Source: Xanthostigma xanthostigma
Lineage: Eukaryota > Arthropoda > Insecta > Raphidioptera > Raphidiidae
Direction of reading: 5' to 3'
Assembly: GCA_963575645.1 (NCBI GenBank)
Contig: OY754465.1
Span: 28,779,501-28,843,500, forward strand
Length of the DNA: 64,000 bases
Within the stretch, counting starts at the first letter, position 1. Each line of letters opens with the position of its first letter. The notes under the pieces are model-generated. The model made no database searches. It had not been told where the DNA came from and saw only the letters and a list, made by a program, of their open reading frames with translations. The translations under genes were made by a program, and so were the position numbers. This document shows positions 1 to 12,305 of this stretch, one piece after another.

Positions 1-539
1 TGTTGTTGGTTCTAGTAGTTTCTACCGATTCCATAGGCGTCCCATCAAGGGGCACGCAACAACTGTTTCGTGCATATAGCCAAAGTTGGTGAGCACGTAA
101 TTTAAATAAAAAAAAAAAAAATTATGAAAACCAACATTAATTACTAAACATAGCAATTAACATAAGTTAAGGTACATAAGTTTTTGTCTCATGTACCTTA
201 ACTTATGTTAATTGCTATGATTAATAATTAATGTTGATTTTAATAATTAATTATTATTTTGAATTTTCTGTATGTACGTACTTGAAAAAGTCTAATTCTA
301 TAAACGAAACGTCGTACACTAAATACACTAAATAAATCTAATATTTTTCTCCACAATCCTGCGATATTTCTTATTATTATTTCGTAAACACTTTGCTTTA
401 AATTAAACGTTTCAAAGATTCTTTACAAAAACTTATTAATTATGACAAACCTTTCAGTTCCTAAGAACATCACTTCATCAGAATTTATTATATACCGCGC
501 CTAGAATCACATCTTTAAACGATCTGTTTTCATTTACAG
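1..539 (+). other. Glycogen phosphorylase intron (3' part)
   Basis: This is non-coding sequence ending in the acceptor TTTACAG directly before the exon at 540. I found no upstream phosphorylase exon here. The one structured item is the hairpin at 126-242. Confidence 0.6.
126..242. repeat. Short hairpin repeat (MITE-like)
   Basis: The two halves are near-perfect inverted copies of each other. AATTAACATAAGTTAAGG on the left is mirrored by CCTTAACTTATGTTAATT on the right, around a loop of about 15 bases. This looks like a small foldback insertion in the phosphorylase intron. No clear target duplication was seen. Confidence 0.75.
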
Positions 540-1515
540 GTTCAAGGACTTCTATGAGCTATCACCGGAGAAATTCCAAAATAAAACAAATGGAATTACT
601 CCTAGACGTTGGTTGTTGTTATGTAATCCAGGTTTAAGTGATTTAATTTGTGAAAAAATTGGTGAAGAATGGCCAGTGTATCTTCACCAGCTTAAAGATT
701 TAAAGAATTTTGCTAAAGATCCAAACTTTCAACGTGCAGTAATGAAAGTTAAACAAGAAAATAAACTCAGACTCGCACAACTTCTTGAAAAACAGTACAA
801 TGTAAAAATTAACCCGGCATCTATTTTTGATATTCAAGTGAAACGTATACACGAATATAAAAGACAACTTTTAAATTGTTTGCATATTATTACATTATAT
901 AATCGTATCAAAAGAAATCCGTCCGAAAAATTCGTTCCTCGAACTATTATGATTGGTGGAAAAGCTGCACCAGGTTATTACGTAGCAAAAAAAATTATTA
1001 AACTCATTTGCGCAGTTGGCAATGTTGTTAACAACGATCCAGTTGTTGGAGATAAACTGAAAGTGGTATTTCTCGAAAACTATAGAGTTACATTGGCAGA
1101 GAAGATTATGCCAGCAGCTGACTTAAGCCAGCAGATCTCTACTGCTGGTACTGAAGCATCTGGTACAGGTAACATGAAGTTCATGTTGAATGGTGCATTA
1201 ACAATCGGCACTTTGGATGGTGCCAATGTGGAAATGGCTGAAGAAATGGGAAACGAAAATATTTTTATTTTTGGGATGACAGTTGAAGAAGTAGAAGCTT
1301 TAAAGAAACGCGGATACAATGCCTACGATTATTACAATGCTAATCCGGAAATAAAACAGTGTATTGATCAAATCCAGAATGGATTTTTTAGTCCAGGCAA
1401 CTCTGAAGAATTTAAAGACTTATCTGATATATTATTGAAATATGATCGATATTATTCGTTAGCTGATTTCGATTCGTATATTTCCGCACAGGATCGTGTC
1501 AGTGCTACTTATTTG
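540..1515 (+). CDS. GlyP: Glycogen phosphorylase, penultimate coding exon
   Basis: Glycogen phosphorylase releases glucose-1-phosphate from glycogen in the cytosol, using pyridoxal phosphate. The exon opens after TTTACAG with one split-codon base and reads [20 protein letters not shown], then [14 protein letters not shown], the highly conserved phosphorylase core. Downstream are [16 protein letters not shown] and [15 protein letters not shown]. The signature [14 protein letters not shown] contains the cofactor lysine, codon 1177-1179. [20 protein letters not shown] follows. The reading frame leaves the exon after [11 protein letters not shown] at TTG|GTAAGA, phase 0, and matches the exon at 16991. 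The exon covers roughly the last 40% of the usual ~840-residue protein, minus the final 50 residues. There are no stops or frameshifts, so it appears functional. The antisense reading frame here is a shadow. Confidence 0.97.
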
Positions 1516-1674
1516 GTAAGATATTTTTACTGCCTATTAATATCTAAAATGAAGCTTTTACCATTTGAGTTGAGTTTGATTTCTTTGCGAATTGATTGAT
1601 AATGTAGGTCAGAACTGGGTAAAGTAGTGAGCATGTAGCACTTCCATAAATGCCTCATTTAGTCAAGCACTTCA

Positions 1675-2037
1675 GTTTAGATCTGAAATCTCCATAGAGA
1701 TATTAGACTAGAGTACGCGAGTGAGCCGTGAGTGTCTGCAATTCAGACAGAGAAAAGTTCCGTATCTCTATGGTAACTAATGATACAAAACAATGCTGAT
1801 TTGAGTATACATATATAATGAATAATGATACAGAACGTTTGCATTATTCTCTCTCTGAACTGCAGACACTTTCACTTATGGCAAGCATATCCACTAGCCT
1901 ACTCTATATCTCTATGGTTTTCTCCCTCCTGCTAGGTGAGTTTTGAGATATTTCCATTATTTTTCTTTTAAGTTGGTCAAGGAAATTATTGACCAACATA
2001 AAAATAATGGACGTTTCTCAAACCTTCACCACGCAAG
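1675..2037. repeat. Two adjacent inverted repeats in the phosphorylase intron
   Basis: At about 1680-1925, two imperfect arms face each other: TCCATAGAGATATTAGACTAG against CTACTCTATATCTCTATGG, and GTGTCTGCAATTCAGA against CTGAACTGCAGACAC. At about 1935-2037 a tighter hairpin follows: GGTGAGTTTTGAGATATTTC with CCATTATTTTT, mirrored by AAAAATAATGG and CTCAAACCTTCACC. Both look like foldback insertions. No coding content was seen from 1516 to 2440. Confidence 0.6.
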
Positions 2038-2439
2038 TCATTAATTTCGTTTTATGCATTTTTATAACCGGTTAGAATACTGTTTAGCCATTAATGATGA
2101 TATATTTGAAAATTTGTTGTACCTAATTCCTATTTTTATATTTGAAATTTTACTGGTCATGCTTGTTCTTTTTCGGTGTATCTTGCATTTTAAGTGAAAC
2201 GACATAATGCATTAAAGATTTCCATAGCTACTATGTAAATTTACAACTATTTTGAAGATAAATCTATTTTGAATAGTATTTCATTACCTATATTAGATTA
2301 TCTTGCTAGTTTTAAATAACTTTTAATTTATAATGTTAATTATTTCGTAGTTGAACACTGAATGAATCTTTGCATTTTTTGATCGGCTTTGTGACAATAC
2401 CGGGCGGCCATTGCATAATTATCAATAAATTATTTCATT

Positions 2440-2867
2440 ATCTAAAATTTATATACTATCCCAATTAATTTTGTGGTCATGTTCGAATTTTTGTTTAGTT
2501 ATTACATTATGTTTGTCAGAGATTAATTTATGATTATTTAGGTGTTTTCTTATTCTTGTTTTAAGAGCTCTTTTTGTTTGACCAATATAATTTTTGCGCA
2601 ATTTTCACAATTCATTTTCTAAACAACATTATGCTTTTGTAATTTTATCCTTTCCCTTTTTAATAATTTTGTCAAGTTTATTATTAACATTATAAACAGT
2701 TTTTATATTTAAGTTTTTAAGAAATGAATTAAATTTTAGAGAAATATTTTTGAAAAAAGAAATTACTATAAAAGGACAATCAACATTATTAACATTGTTT
2801 TGTGAATTATGACTTTTTGTAAATTTATTAATTCTAATTTTGATAAATAATGGAGTGCCGTAAGACA
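2440..2867 (-). pseudogene. Penelope-like element, linker and GIY-YIG part (broken)
   Basis: Read on the minus strand this is the C-terminal half of a Penelope-like retroelement protein. FIKIRINKFTKSHNSQNNVN and NIKTVYNVNNKLDKIIKKGK are the linker that normally precedes the GIY-YIG endonuclease. After a frameshift the endonuclease itself is seen as YIGQTKRALKTRIRKHLNN-like sequence near 2540-2610. The protein is interrupted by stops and frameshifts. Its N-terminal part continues at 4886-5585 beyond the foldback insertion at 2868-4884. The family makes a reverse transcriptase fused to a GIY-YIG nuclease; this copy is dead. Confidence 0.75.
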
Positions 2868-4884
2868 TAAAAATCTATAAACCTCGGAACCCGCTTACAC
2901 TGAATGAATTTTCGTAAAATCTTTCCGATTGCATTGTTAAAAGTTTAAACAAAAAAGTTTACCCATCAAAATTTGCCGCTTTCGATTTCAACAATACAGG
3001 TGGGGCATTTATCTTGAGACGGTTGGACTCGATTATTTCGAAAAAAGTTTCAGACAAAAGTTGTTTAGTTTGAAGGGGGACATCGTTTGGAGACAACAAT
3101 CACCCCCTACCCTCATCCTCTGCATAGGGATGAGGGGGCTTTGGCTTTTTTAATAGGAACATCTATTTTTTATCATAAATAATGATTTTTCGAGAAAAAA
3201 TATGCAACATTTGTCTGAAACATTTTGTTACCCGTTTCCTCCCTCAACCCTTAAAATGCATGTCAAATATCGGTTTCCCGAAACAAAGATCTTGCATAGA
3301 AAATTACGAGAAGTAAATGTTGTTTGATTTGGGAACAGTCGCTGATTAAACATTAAAAAACCACTGCCCCCTTAAATCATTAAAAATTTCAGTCACCCCT
3401 CCCCCGCGCAGGAGGCGGTGTTTTTATGAATGTTTAATCGGCCCTTCCCAAATCAAACAACACTTACCTCTCATAATTATTTGCGGAAGGTCGTTGTTTA
3501 GATACGAAAATTTATTAGAGTTTCGGGAAACCAATTTTTGACATGCATTTTAGTAGTTGAGGGAGGCATCGGATAAAAAAATGTTACAGACAAATGTTGC
3601 ATATTTTTTCTCGATAAATCATAATTTATGATAAAAAATAGGTGTTCCTATTAAAAATGTCAAAGTCACCCTCATCCCTGCGCAGGGGATAATGGTGGGG
3701 TACAATACTAATTAATTGAAAAATGAATAGTATTTTGACGATAACTTTGTCAATTTTTGATATCTTTATTTTTAAAAAAGCATTTCGTAGGTAAACGTCA
3801 GGGCTGCAGAACATGTAGAGATGGACTTGTTTTAAGGCTTTCGTTTTTAGGATGTCTTAGTTTAAAGTTATCCGAAAAGGTGCCTCTAGAGCTGTAAGCC
3901 GAAGTTCTTACAAATATATTATCTCAACAAACGTAAGTCCTAAAAGAAAAACAAAAAATACCAAAATTTTCTAGAGACAAAGGCCTACATTTTTTGTATC
4001 TTGCATATTTCGCGTATATCCCTTTGTTTAAGCGTAATCTGCAACAGAAAGACATTTTTCCAATATTTGGAAAAAAGTTCGATGCTAAACCGTTTTTTTT
4101 TCAAAACTAAGCATCCAAATTGGTGAAAACTCCCGATACATGTTGTTAGTACCCAAATGAAGTAAATCCTAAGTGGATTACGTTTAAATTAGATTTTTGC
4201 AATTAAACCCTCGGTTTTATTGTCGATTTTTGCTTCAAAAAAACATGTATGACCATTTCATTTTCGCCGTAACTCTGTCAATTTAAATGATATTAACATT
4301 TAGCAAAGCTCATTTTCAAGGGTTTTTCAAGCTGTACAAAAATTTTTTTAAACATTTTTTACCAAAACTGCGTTGTCTCCCTGTAAAATACGTTGAAAGG
4401 AATGCATATTTTTGTAAGCGAACAAACTCTCATGTTAAACGGTCATAACTGTGTTTCTATTGTACGTACAAAAATATAAAAAGGGAATCGATTTGTAATT
4501 TAATAAGCTTCATTTTTGTTATTGTCAGTATTTTAATAGAACGCATAGTTTTTGAGTTATTCGTGAAATAGCGCTCGAAAATGTCCATAATTCAATGAAA
4601 AATCGAGATTTCCAATCGCAAATAACTGGATATTAATATCGATCCAAATAAATAAATTCATAGGATACGTTTTGCTTAAAATTCGATAATGTATCGATTC
4701 CTTTTTCCAAAAAAATTTCTACCCCCGAGAAGGGTCATATCTACATATGTCAAAAGCGGCAAAAGTAAATGGGTAAACATTTTAGTATTTACTGTTAAAA
4801 ACACATTCCAAAAAGTTTTATAAAAATCGGTTCAGTGGACCCGGGTTCCGAGGTATAAACCTTACGGCATTCCACTAAAACTTA
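2868..4884. mobile_element. Foldback element inserted in the Penelope-like element
   Basis: The Penelope reading is interrupted exactly by this block. Its ends are inverted copies: the left end has GGAGTGCCGTAAG then ACCTCGGAACCCG, and the right end has CGGGTTCCGAGGT then CTTACGGCATTCC. Inside is a second palindrome, arms about 3105-3360 and 3430-3690, which includes ATGCAACATTTGTCTG and its mirror CAGACAAATGTTGCAT. The right half, 3715-4850, is a diverged copy, in the same orientation, of 23200-24345 in another foldback. There is no credible ORF. Confidence 0.7.
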
Positions 4885-4885
4885 T

Positions 4886-5585
4886 TAATAAATTTGAGAG
4901 GATAAGAATTACCAAGTAGAATTTGACGAACAAAATTTGAATTATTGAAATTTTGGTTTAGATAATAAAATAGATTTATCAATAAGATTATTATAAACCA
5001 TAGCTATCTTTTAAACCAGTTAAATTCAACAATACCGTTATTATTAATAATTAGTGTATTTAGAAAACTAATTTGATTATTATTTTCTATTTCATGTGTG
5101 AATTTAATTTTAGGATGAAAATTATTAAATATACAAGCTATATAGTTTATTTTATCTTTAGGAATAATGCAAAAAATATCGTCAACATATCTATGATACG
5201 TAATAGGTAGAAAATTCAGATTACCAAAACATTGTTTTTCTAAATGACTTATAACAAATACAGCAAAAATTGGAAACAAACGAGAACCCATAGGAGTACC
5301 ATCAATTTATTATTAAATAAAAAATATGTGGAATTTAAAATTAAATTAATGGATATAGTTAATTCATTCCACGAAATGTTACAATGTGGGCTTATAATAT
5401 TCCAAGGCGATTTAATACTGTTAATAATAAGTTCATTTGGTATATTAATTGTAAATAATGATGTAACATCAAGTGATATGATATGATCTTTTGGAATAAT
5501 GACATTTTTGATTTTATTAATAAATTCATAGGAATTTGTTACATAATGGTTAGTTTCTTGTAAACCGTTAAATAAAATTGTATGT
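4886..5585 (-). pseudogene. Penelope-like element, reverse transcriptase part (broken)
   Basis: The minus-strand reading carries Penelope reverse transcriptase motifs in order: ISLDVTSLFT near 5460 (first catalytic aspartate), GTPMGSRLFPIFA near 5250-5295, and YVDDIFCI near 5170-5195 (the YVDD catalytic pair). FTHEIENNNQISFLNTLI and NNGIVEFNWFKR follow. A frameshift near 5300 separates the first motif from the rest, and stops follow FKR. The 5' end is cut where the palindrome at 5586-5910 begins. The downstream part is at 2440-2867. Confidence 0.85.
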
Positions 5586-5910
5586 AAAAAATAAAATTAA
5601 AAATTTTAAAAACCCACGACGAAAGTAAAAAAAGTAAATGTTATAATAGAAAAAGAATTAAATAAAATTCAAAAATCCCCCGACTAAGAAAATGCGTCGG
5701 GGGCTGCCATTTGGCTGCATTGAAATGAACTAAAATATTGCAATTTATATTCTTCTATTCTTAATTCAGGGCAGCGAATGGCAGCCCCGCGACGGATTTT
5801 CTTAGTCGGGTGATTTTTGAATTTTATTTAATTCTTTTTCTATTATAACATTTACTTTTTTTACTTTCGTCGTGGGTTTTTAAAATTTTTAATTTTATTT
5901 TATTTTAAAC
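5586..5910. repeat. Long near-perfect hairpin
   Basis: Arms of about 130 bp (5588-5720 and 5770-5906) mirror each other, including AAAACCCACGACGAAAGTAA against TTACTTTCGTCGTGGGTTTT. The loop is about 50 bp. It has no coding capacity. It truncates the Penelope reverse transcriptase, so it was probably inserted after that element. Confidence 0.85.
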
Positions 5911-5974
5911 TTTTTAGAGATTTTTTAAAAGTGTGTTTTGATCGTCTTGCCGAACTAGCGTACACAGTGTAACC

Positions 5975-6215
5975 ATATCTGATACCCTAATTGTCGAATC
6001 GCGTTATGTGCGAGAGTGCTCATAATTGTGTTTTTAATAAATATCTATGTGTATTGCTGTAAAAACCACTACTAACGAACGCTTGTTAGATCTGTTTGTG
6101 CGTAGCACTTTTGTTATGGTATTTTAAATGTACGTGTAATGCTGTAAAAAGCAGTAGTTCCGAACGCTTGTTAGATCTGTTCGTGCGTAGCACGTTTGTT
6201 ACGGTATTTTGTGCA
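5975..6215 (+). repeat. Tandem duplicated repeat (also at 32640-32780)
   Basis: Two direct copies of about 90-100 bp are present. Each contains GAACGCTTGTTAGATCTGTT and TGCGTAGCACNTTTGTTA. A diverged copy with CTCATAATTGTATTTTAATAA and GGACGCTTGTTTTTTATTAG lies at 32640-32780. The function is unknown and there is no ORF of note. From 6215 to 6750 I see nothing else recognisable. Confidence 0.6.
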
Positions 6216-6752
6216 GTGCAGCGCCCCCTGGGGCGTATTTATCGTAATAATATCTATCTAAGAACCATCTCAGATGAATTACAAACCCTTTACAGAAAAC
6301 CGCATCTGAATTGATCAAACCGTTTTCCAGATAAATGGCGACATTGATCGAGTGCACAAACAAACGAACACACAAACACACAATCTCTCACCCTAAACGC
6401 ATATACATGCCTCCGTTCCGTCGTGGGTAAAAAGCAGCTAAGTGATGTACTGTTGGATTTTTAAAAGAAGACCGGTCTATGGAATGTAGTCCTATGACCT
6501 TATTGCAGAAGAGCGCACATGTATTTTATATTGGTAAAAGGTAATGATCCTGGAACCGCTTCTATGCAATAAGGGAGTCCATTCGACCAAATGTGTCGCA
6601 ATTGTCGTATCGCGATAATTGTACTATTGCCATAGCTGTACGACTACACAGCGACACTTGCTAACAGTACAAATAAATCATACCTATACCAGACAGTACA
6701 TAGGTGTGCGTTCACGGACTAAGTTGAGGGGTGTTGTCTGAATATCATCAAA

Positions 6753-6911
6753 ATGGAAAGTAAAAAGGGAAAAACAGTTAGAAGTGGCGCTAGGGAGGTC
6801 ATAGCGAATGTAATTAAAATGTGCGAGTTAGTGGCTCAAAATAAAGCCTTAAAATTTAAAGCTATATATTGTTTGCATGCCTTGCTATGCGCCGCCTATG
6901 AATTCCGATAA
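6753..6911 (+). pseudogene. Short ORF resembling an IS630/Tc1-type transposase N-terminus
   Basis: A 52-codon reading frame starts MESKKGKTVRSGAREVIANV and continues IKMCELVAQNKALKF before ending in TAA. The opening, with a basic start followed by a short helix-rich stretch, resembles the first residues of insect proteins with a transposase-type helix-turn-helix N-terminus. After KALKF the similarity is lost, so this is probably a truncated relic. It could also be a chance ORF. The assignment rests on memory of the family, not on a search. Confidence 0.35.
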
Positions 6912-7035
6912 TTTGGGAACACATCAACGACTTCTTGCCCTTTCCCCACCGGTCTTCTTTCGCCGATCGCACAGTAGAGGACTACCAATAGATGACACAA
7001 TCATTCTGTAAGGAACATCTTTTTTATGTGTTTTT

Positions 7036-7264
7036 GGTAAAGCATAATCATAAATTAATCCCTGACAAACATAATGTAATAACTAAACACAAATTCGAAC
7101 ATGACCACAAAACTAATTGGGATAATATAAAATTTTAAAAAATGAAACTAATTTCTTTAAAAGAAATATTTCGGAAATGTTGCATATAAAATCAAAAAAA
7201 TTTATCTCAATGCTCAATTAGATACGGAAAATTTAAGTAATATATGTGATATTATTTTGAAATA
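7036..7264 (+). pseudogene. Penelope-like element C-terminal fragment
   Basis: The plus strand reads HNHKLIPDKHNVITKHKFEH and then HKTNWDN, almost the same as the end of the Penelope copy at 2440-2867 but in opposite orientation. It continues ETNFFKRNISEMLHIKSKK and, after one frameshift, NLNAQLDTENLSNICDIILK and a stop at about 7264. This is the conserved tail downstream of the GIY-YIG domain. It is a truncated, dead copy. Confidence 0.75.
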
Positions 7265-7309
7265 ATATCATTGACTAAAATATTAGTATAGGAAGACAAA
7301 GATCCCAGT

Positions 7310-7545
7310 GAACCAAAATGAGACCACTTATGATGCTCGCCGATAGATGGCCACCTATTGACGAGCATCATAAGCTAAATTTTTTTAATCTGCGAGTGTA
7401 GAATATGTAGAGTTTCCGTAGTGAATTGTGCTGGCAACGATTTGGCCGTCTGGTGAGTAGCATCATAATTACATTTGTTTTCCGTAGTTAATTGTGCTGG
7501 GAATTTGGCCCTCTAGTGACTAGCATCATAATTACATTAATTATC
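7310..7545 (+). repeat. Short direct duplication
   Basis: Two direct copies of about 60 bp lie at 7415-7476 and 7481-7540. Both hold CCGTAGTNAATTGTGCTGG, TTTGGCC and GCATCATAATTACATT. A short inverted pair, TATGATGCTC and GAGCATCATA, precedes them. The origin is unknown. From 7545 to 8087 nothing recognisable was seen. Confidence 0.5.
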
Positions 7546-8694
7546 CTTCAAATACTCTTCCGTCATTCGGCTGTATTGTACAATATCCGGTGGTGACGTT
7601 ATTATTGGGCTTTTAAATATTTTTCTTTTGACATAAATGAATAAAACATTAAATAACATTTTATTTTTAAACAACGTTCTGATGTTGAGTAAAAAAAATC
7701 CGAACAAAAATATAAATTCAAGAAATAAGATTTCATTATAATTTATTTTTATTATCTTAATTGATAAATCAGATGCTCCCATAATAAAATAATTGACATG
7801 ATCTTCGATGTTACAAAATAATATAAGTGATTCACGATTTCAGAGTAGTGTAGATCACCAAAGTGGACGAAAAATGCACTCTGTATTACATGTAATAAAT
7901 TTAGGTGAAAAAATATATGAATATTTAATGGCCAATTGACAGCTGAAATTTATTTTTCAAAAAAGATTTTTCAGAGATGATTTTTTTTTTTGGTATCTAT
8001 AGATACGAATAATAATAAATAAAATTTTCGAGTAATTATAGTATTCGTATCCATGATTTTAAAATATAAACAGCCTTATTATTCAAAGCAATGGCACGTC
8101 AATCCGGTGTCGGAGAAGCAACCGGATGGCGAGTGGTAATCTGGGCCTATGAGTGACCCCAAATGGACGGGGGCGGCGATATGGGAGTGGGGCAAAATCG
8201 AAAAATGTTTGAAAAGGCAACCGGATAAAAATGCGGTTGCATTGAAGGAAATACCCTAATTATATAATAAATTTTTTTGCCATCCGAAACACGCGGGGTT
8301 TTTGCACTAGCGAATAAAGAAAAAATTAAAAAAAAACTGAAAAGGCGCAACCGCTTCAAAATTAGTGAGCATACTTATTGACACCACCAAACGTTGGAAA
8401 AAAATTGCCATCCGATCCTGATGGGCAGTTTCGGAGAAACAACCCCTCAAAGTCGCCGAAAAACCCTTTTTTTCGATTTTTTCAACAATAACTAAAAAAA
8501 ACACACTATAAATAATTCAAATCGGATGGCATTCGAAATTTATACTGTCCTAAGTACAAATAACAGTGTGTATCAATGCCATCCGATTTCGATTAAAGGG
8601 TATAGCCGGATAGATATGGCGAGTTGGCCCCCAAATGGCAACCTATATCGAAACTTATGTTTTAATATCTACTTGATGTACGAACTCTTTTTAA

Positions 8695-9322
8695 ACGCTT
8701 TATATTAGTTTGGGTTGTAACTAACTATGTATGTATGTATGTATGTATTATGTATGTATGTATGCATGTAACGGAATCTTTGAGCATAATTTTCACCAAT
8801 TTCCCGAAGTCTGATTAATTTGAAACTTTGCATACGTATCAAGGACCGATGACAATGCAATAATTTGATAACAGTTTCCCATTATCCTTATTAGGACCCC
8901 CAGGATTAATAAATTCTTTTATAGATCCTCTGTAGTAAACGCTTTATTTTCACCAATTTCCCGAAGTCTGATTAATTTGAAACTTTGCATACGTATCAAG
9001 GACCGATGACAATGCAATAATTTGATAACAGTTTCCCATTATCCTTATTAGGACCCCCAGGATTAATAAATTCTTTTATAGATCCTCAAACTAAAAAGTG
9101 AAAAATAAAATATAGTTTAAAAAAAACTAAAAAACACGCTTTATATCGAACTAAAAAGTAAAAAATAATTGTTTTAAAATAAGCTTAAAAAGCGTTGGGC
9201 GCTTTGTTCCACATTTTCGTACATCGAGCGCCCAACGCTTTTTAAGCTTATTTTAAAACAATTATTTTTTACTTTTTAGTTCGATATAAAGCGTGTTTTT
9301 TAGTTTTTTTTAAACTATATTT
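8695..9322 (+). mobile_element. Hairpin-tailed repeat, family P (copy 1)
   Basis: The element starts AACGCTTTATATTAGTTTGG, passes through a (TATG)n microsatellite (8726-8764), and has two direct repeats of about 140 bp (8772-8912 and 8945-9085). It ends in a hairpin (9095-9322) with arms containing AAGCGTTGGGCGC and GCGCCCAACGCTT. It splits the left arm of the surrounding foldback. A second copy lies inverted at 26776-27251, followed by a satellite-like array of its internal unit. The core of the repeat unit is shared with 19195-19440. Confidence 0.85.
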
Positions 9323-10778
9323 TTATATATGTGTTACCCTCGCTCTCCCCTTTGACCTTGAGATATAGAGCAAAAACCAGCCTACCTACGACTATCGTTC
9401 AAAGAGACATATCTCGAAAACTAATTGAGCTAAAGAGGTAAAACCAACGCGAGCATTTAGGTAACCTTTAAGAGCACATTTTATATTTTTTTTGAATTTT
9501 TGCGAATAATTACACACAATATTAAAAAATAAATAAAAATATAATTTTCAATTTTTCAGTGTTCTCTGTGACTTACAATCACTGAAATAATATATATTGT
9601 GGCACTTGATATGCACTACTACACATACAAATTGCGTTAGAAAAAAGTTGGTGCAACACTTCGAAAAAAAATTTTTTTGACGCGCATCACATCATATAAG
9701 GATACAAACTTGACATAGTACACACATATATAAATATTTTATTAATTAAAATTATTGTTAGAATGGATTGAATGAAAATATAAACAATTTTCAGGAAAAT
9801 ATTGATTTCATACGGCGCGGTGCCGGGAATTATACGAGCGACAGCGAGTTCGTACTTGTTATTGCACTGCTTGTTATTTACGTGCTTACGAGTTAAGACT
9901 GTTTATGTGTTTACACCACCACGTCATAATTTCATTAAATTAATTAAACAAATTAGCGTCTTTGTCAGTTTTGATAACTTTTTTATAACCAGTAACCTTA
10001 CGAAGAGCCTTATTTTTTACACATATTATCTGACATTATTATAGATAACAAAATAAAATAATAGCTACAAATAATAAATAATAGCTACTTCCGACAGAAA
10101 ATGATGCCATGGTGGTGTAAATAAATAAAGTCTTAACTCTTAAGTACGTTAAGTTCGAACTCGATGTCGCTCGTATAATTCCCGGCACCGCGCCGTATGA
10201 AATCAATATTTTCCTGAAAATTGTTTATATTTTCATTCAATCGATACTAACAATAATTTTAATTAATAAAATATTTATATATGTGTGTACTATGTCAAGT
10301 TTGTATCCTTATATGATGTGATGCGCGTCAAAAAAATTTTTTTTCGAAGTGTTGCACCAACTTTTTTCTAACGCAATTTGTATGTGTAGTAGTGCATATC
10401 AAGTGCCACAATATATATTATTTCAGTGATTGTAAGTCACAGAGAACACTGAGAAATTGAAAATTATATTTTTATTTATTTTTTAATATTGTGTGTAATT
10501 ATTCGCAAAAATTCAAAAAAAATATAAAATGTGCTCTTAAAGGTTACCTAAATGCTCGCGTTGGTTTTACCTCTTTAGCTCAATTAGTTTTCGAGATATG
10601 TCTCTTTGAACGATAGTCGTAGGTAGGCTGGTTTTTGCTCTATATCTCAAGGTCAAAGGGGAGAGCGAGGGTAACACATATATAAAAAGAGTTCGTACAT
10701 CAAGTAGATATTAAAACATAAGTTTCGATATAGGTTGCCATTTGGGGGCCAACTCGCCATATCTATCCGGCTATACCC

Positions 10779-10890
10779 TTTACCCCTATTTAGGCACCCT
10801 CCAAAACTCATGAAAATAACAATTTTATGCAGCGTATGGCATTATTTTTATTGTTATTGAGTTTTGGGGGTTGGCTAAATAGGGGTAAAT
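10779..10890. mobile_element. Tiny MITE with CCCCTATTTAGGC ends
   Basis: The ends are inverted: CCCCTATTTAGGCACCCTCC at the left and GGTTGGCTAAATAGGGG at the right. The other arm of the enclosing foldback lacks this segment, which marks it as an insertion. TTTA on the two sides is a likely target duplication. It is too short for a gene. Confidence 0.65.
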
Positions 10891-11639
10891 TTAATCAAAA
10901 TCGGACAGTATAAATTTCGAATGCCATCCGATTTGAACAATTTTTAGTGTGTTTTTTTATTTATTGTTGAAAAAATCGAAAAAAAGGGTTTTTCGGCGAC
11001 TTTGAGGGGTTGTTTCTCCGAAACTGCCCATCAGGATCGGATGGCAATTTTTTTCCAACGTTTGATGGTGTCAATAAGTATGCTCACTAATTTTGAAGCG
11101 GTTGCCTTTTCAGTTTTTTTTTTATTTTTTTTATCGCTAGTGCAAAAACTGCCTGCGTGTTTCGGATGGCAAAAAAAATTTATTATATAATTAGGGTATT
11201 TCCTTCAATGCAACCGCATTTTTATCCGGTTGCCTTTTCAAACATTTTTCGATTTTGCCCCACCCCCATATCGCCGCCCCCGTCCATTTGGGGTCACTTT
11301 GGCCGCTACCAGGGGGTTCTGCACCACTCATAGGCCCAGATTACCACTCGCCATCCGGTTGCCTCTCCGACACCGGATTGACGTGCCATTGCTTTGAATA
11401 TATGTATGATTTGAAAAAATTCTGTCGGTACGTTTATATCGAGAATTTTTTAAAATATCAATGGCTTGTGTTACCGACAAAACAAAAACAAGTGCGGGAA
11501 GATACTAATTTGCATCAACATAGACATTTAAAAAATTTACAATATTTTTTCGTTTTGAGCGCCTCCGAGTTCAAATAAGATATTTGAGAAAAACTCTGTT
11601 GATTATGTAACCATTATAGAAACGAAAAGCAAATAGCAT

Positions 11640-12305
11640 AGTGTTTATTACTAGCCATTATACACGTTGATGCACGCGTTAGTAGAAATTTTATTTTATT
11701 TATTATTGGCGAAATATGTCAGTATTTTTGAAGTTGAAAAGATCCTAGACGTCTAATGATTTTAAAATGTGAAACAGACTAAAAAAACGTTACCACGACT
11801 ATTCAAAATCAAATTTTAAAATTCAAAAAATTTGAATTGTTTGTTTTTTTACATTTATCTTAGAAATTTGTGCCGTTGTTTACGTGGCGTTTCTATGGTT
11901 TGAAACAAACTGGGAACTGTCGTCACAGAAAACTGTAAATTATCATCACGTCAAAAATAAAAAAAATGATGGTTTTTAAGATGTTATAAACCATTGAGCG
12001 AGTAATTAGGATCCGTTTTTCTGACAATTTTATTGTATTGACAAAAATATATAATTATAATCCAATAAATTTATTGAATTATAATTATATATTTTTGTAA
12101 ATAAAATTGTCTGAAAAATTGGTCGACAATTTATTTATTGAAGAGTACTAATCAGACGTTAATCAAAGATTCAAATATCAAAATGTTTATTACTAGCCAT
12201 TATACACGTCATTGCTCACGTTAGTAGAAATTTTATTTTATTTTTATTGACAAAATATGTCAGTATTTGTAAAGTTGAAATGATCCTTGATGAATAATAA
12301 TAGCC
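11640..12305 (+). repeat. Repeat family B copy 1, hairpin and direct repeats
   Basis: 11757-12015 is repeated in direct orientation at 14270-14552; both contain AAACGTTACCACGACTATTC and GGTTTGAAACAAAC and end GAGCGAGTAATTAGGATC. A small hairpin of ATATAATTATAAT type lies at 12020-12118. The tail CTAATCAGACGTTAATCAAA belongs to family D. Two short direct copies of TTACTAGCCATTATACACG are at 11648 and 12188. None of it is coding. Confidence 0.65.

Larger units (their letters stand above)
8087..11402. mobile_element. Large foldback element (3.3 kb), with nested insertions
   Basis: The outer ends are inverted copies: CAATGGCACGTCAATCCGGT at 8091 and ACCGGATTGACGTGCCATTG at the far right. The arms run inward to about 9800 and 10190 around a centre of about 400 bp. 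The left arm is split by the hairpin-tailed element at 8695-9322, whose absence from the right arm gives the empty site. The right arm has a small insertion at 10779-10890 that is missing from the left arm. Reading frames in the two arms are mirror copies and not evidence of genes. Confidence 0.9.

Noticed and set aside
1080-1319. 79-codon minus-strand ORF
   Set aside because: Antisense shadow of the phosphorylase exon.
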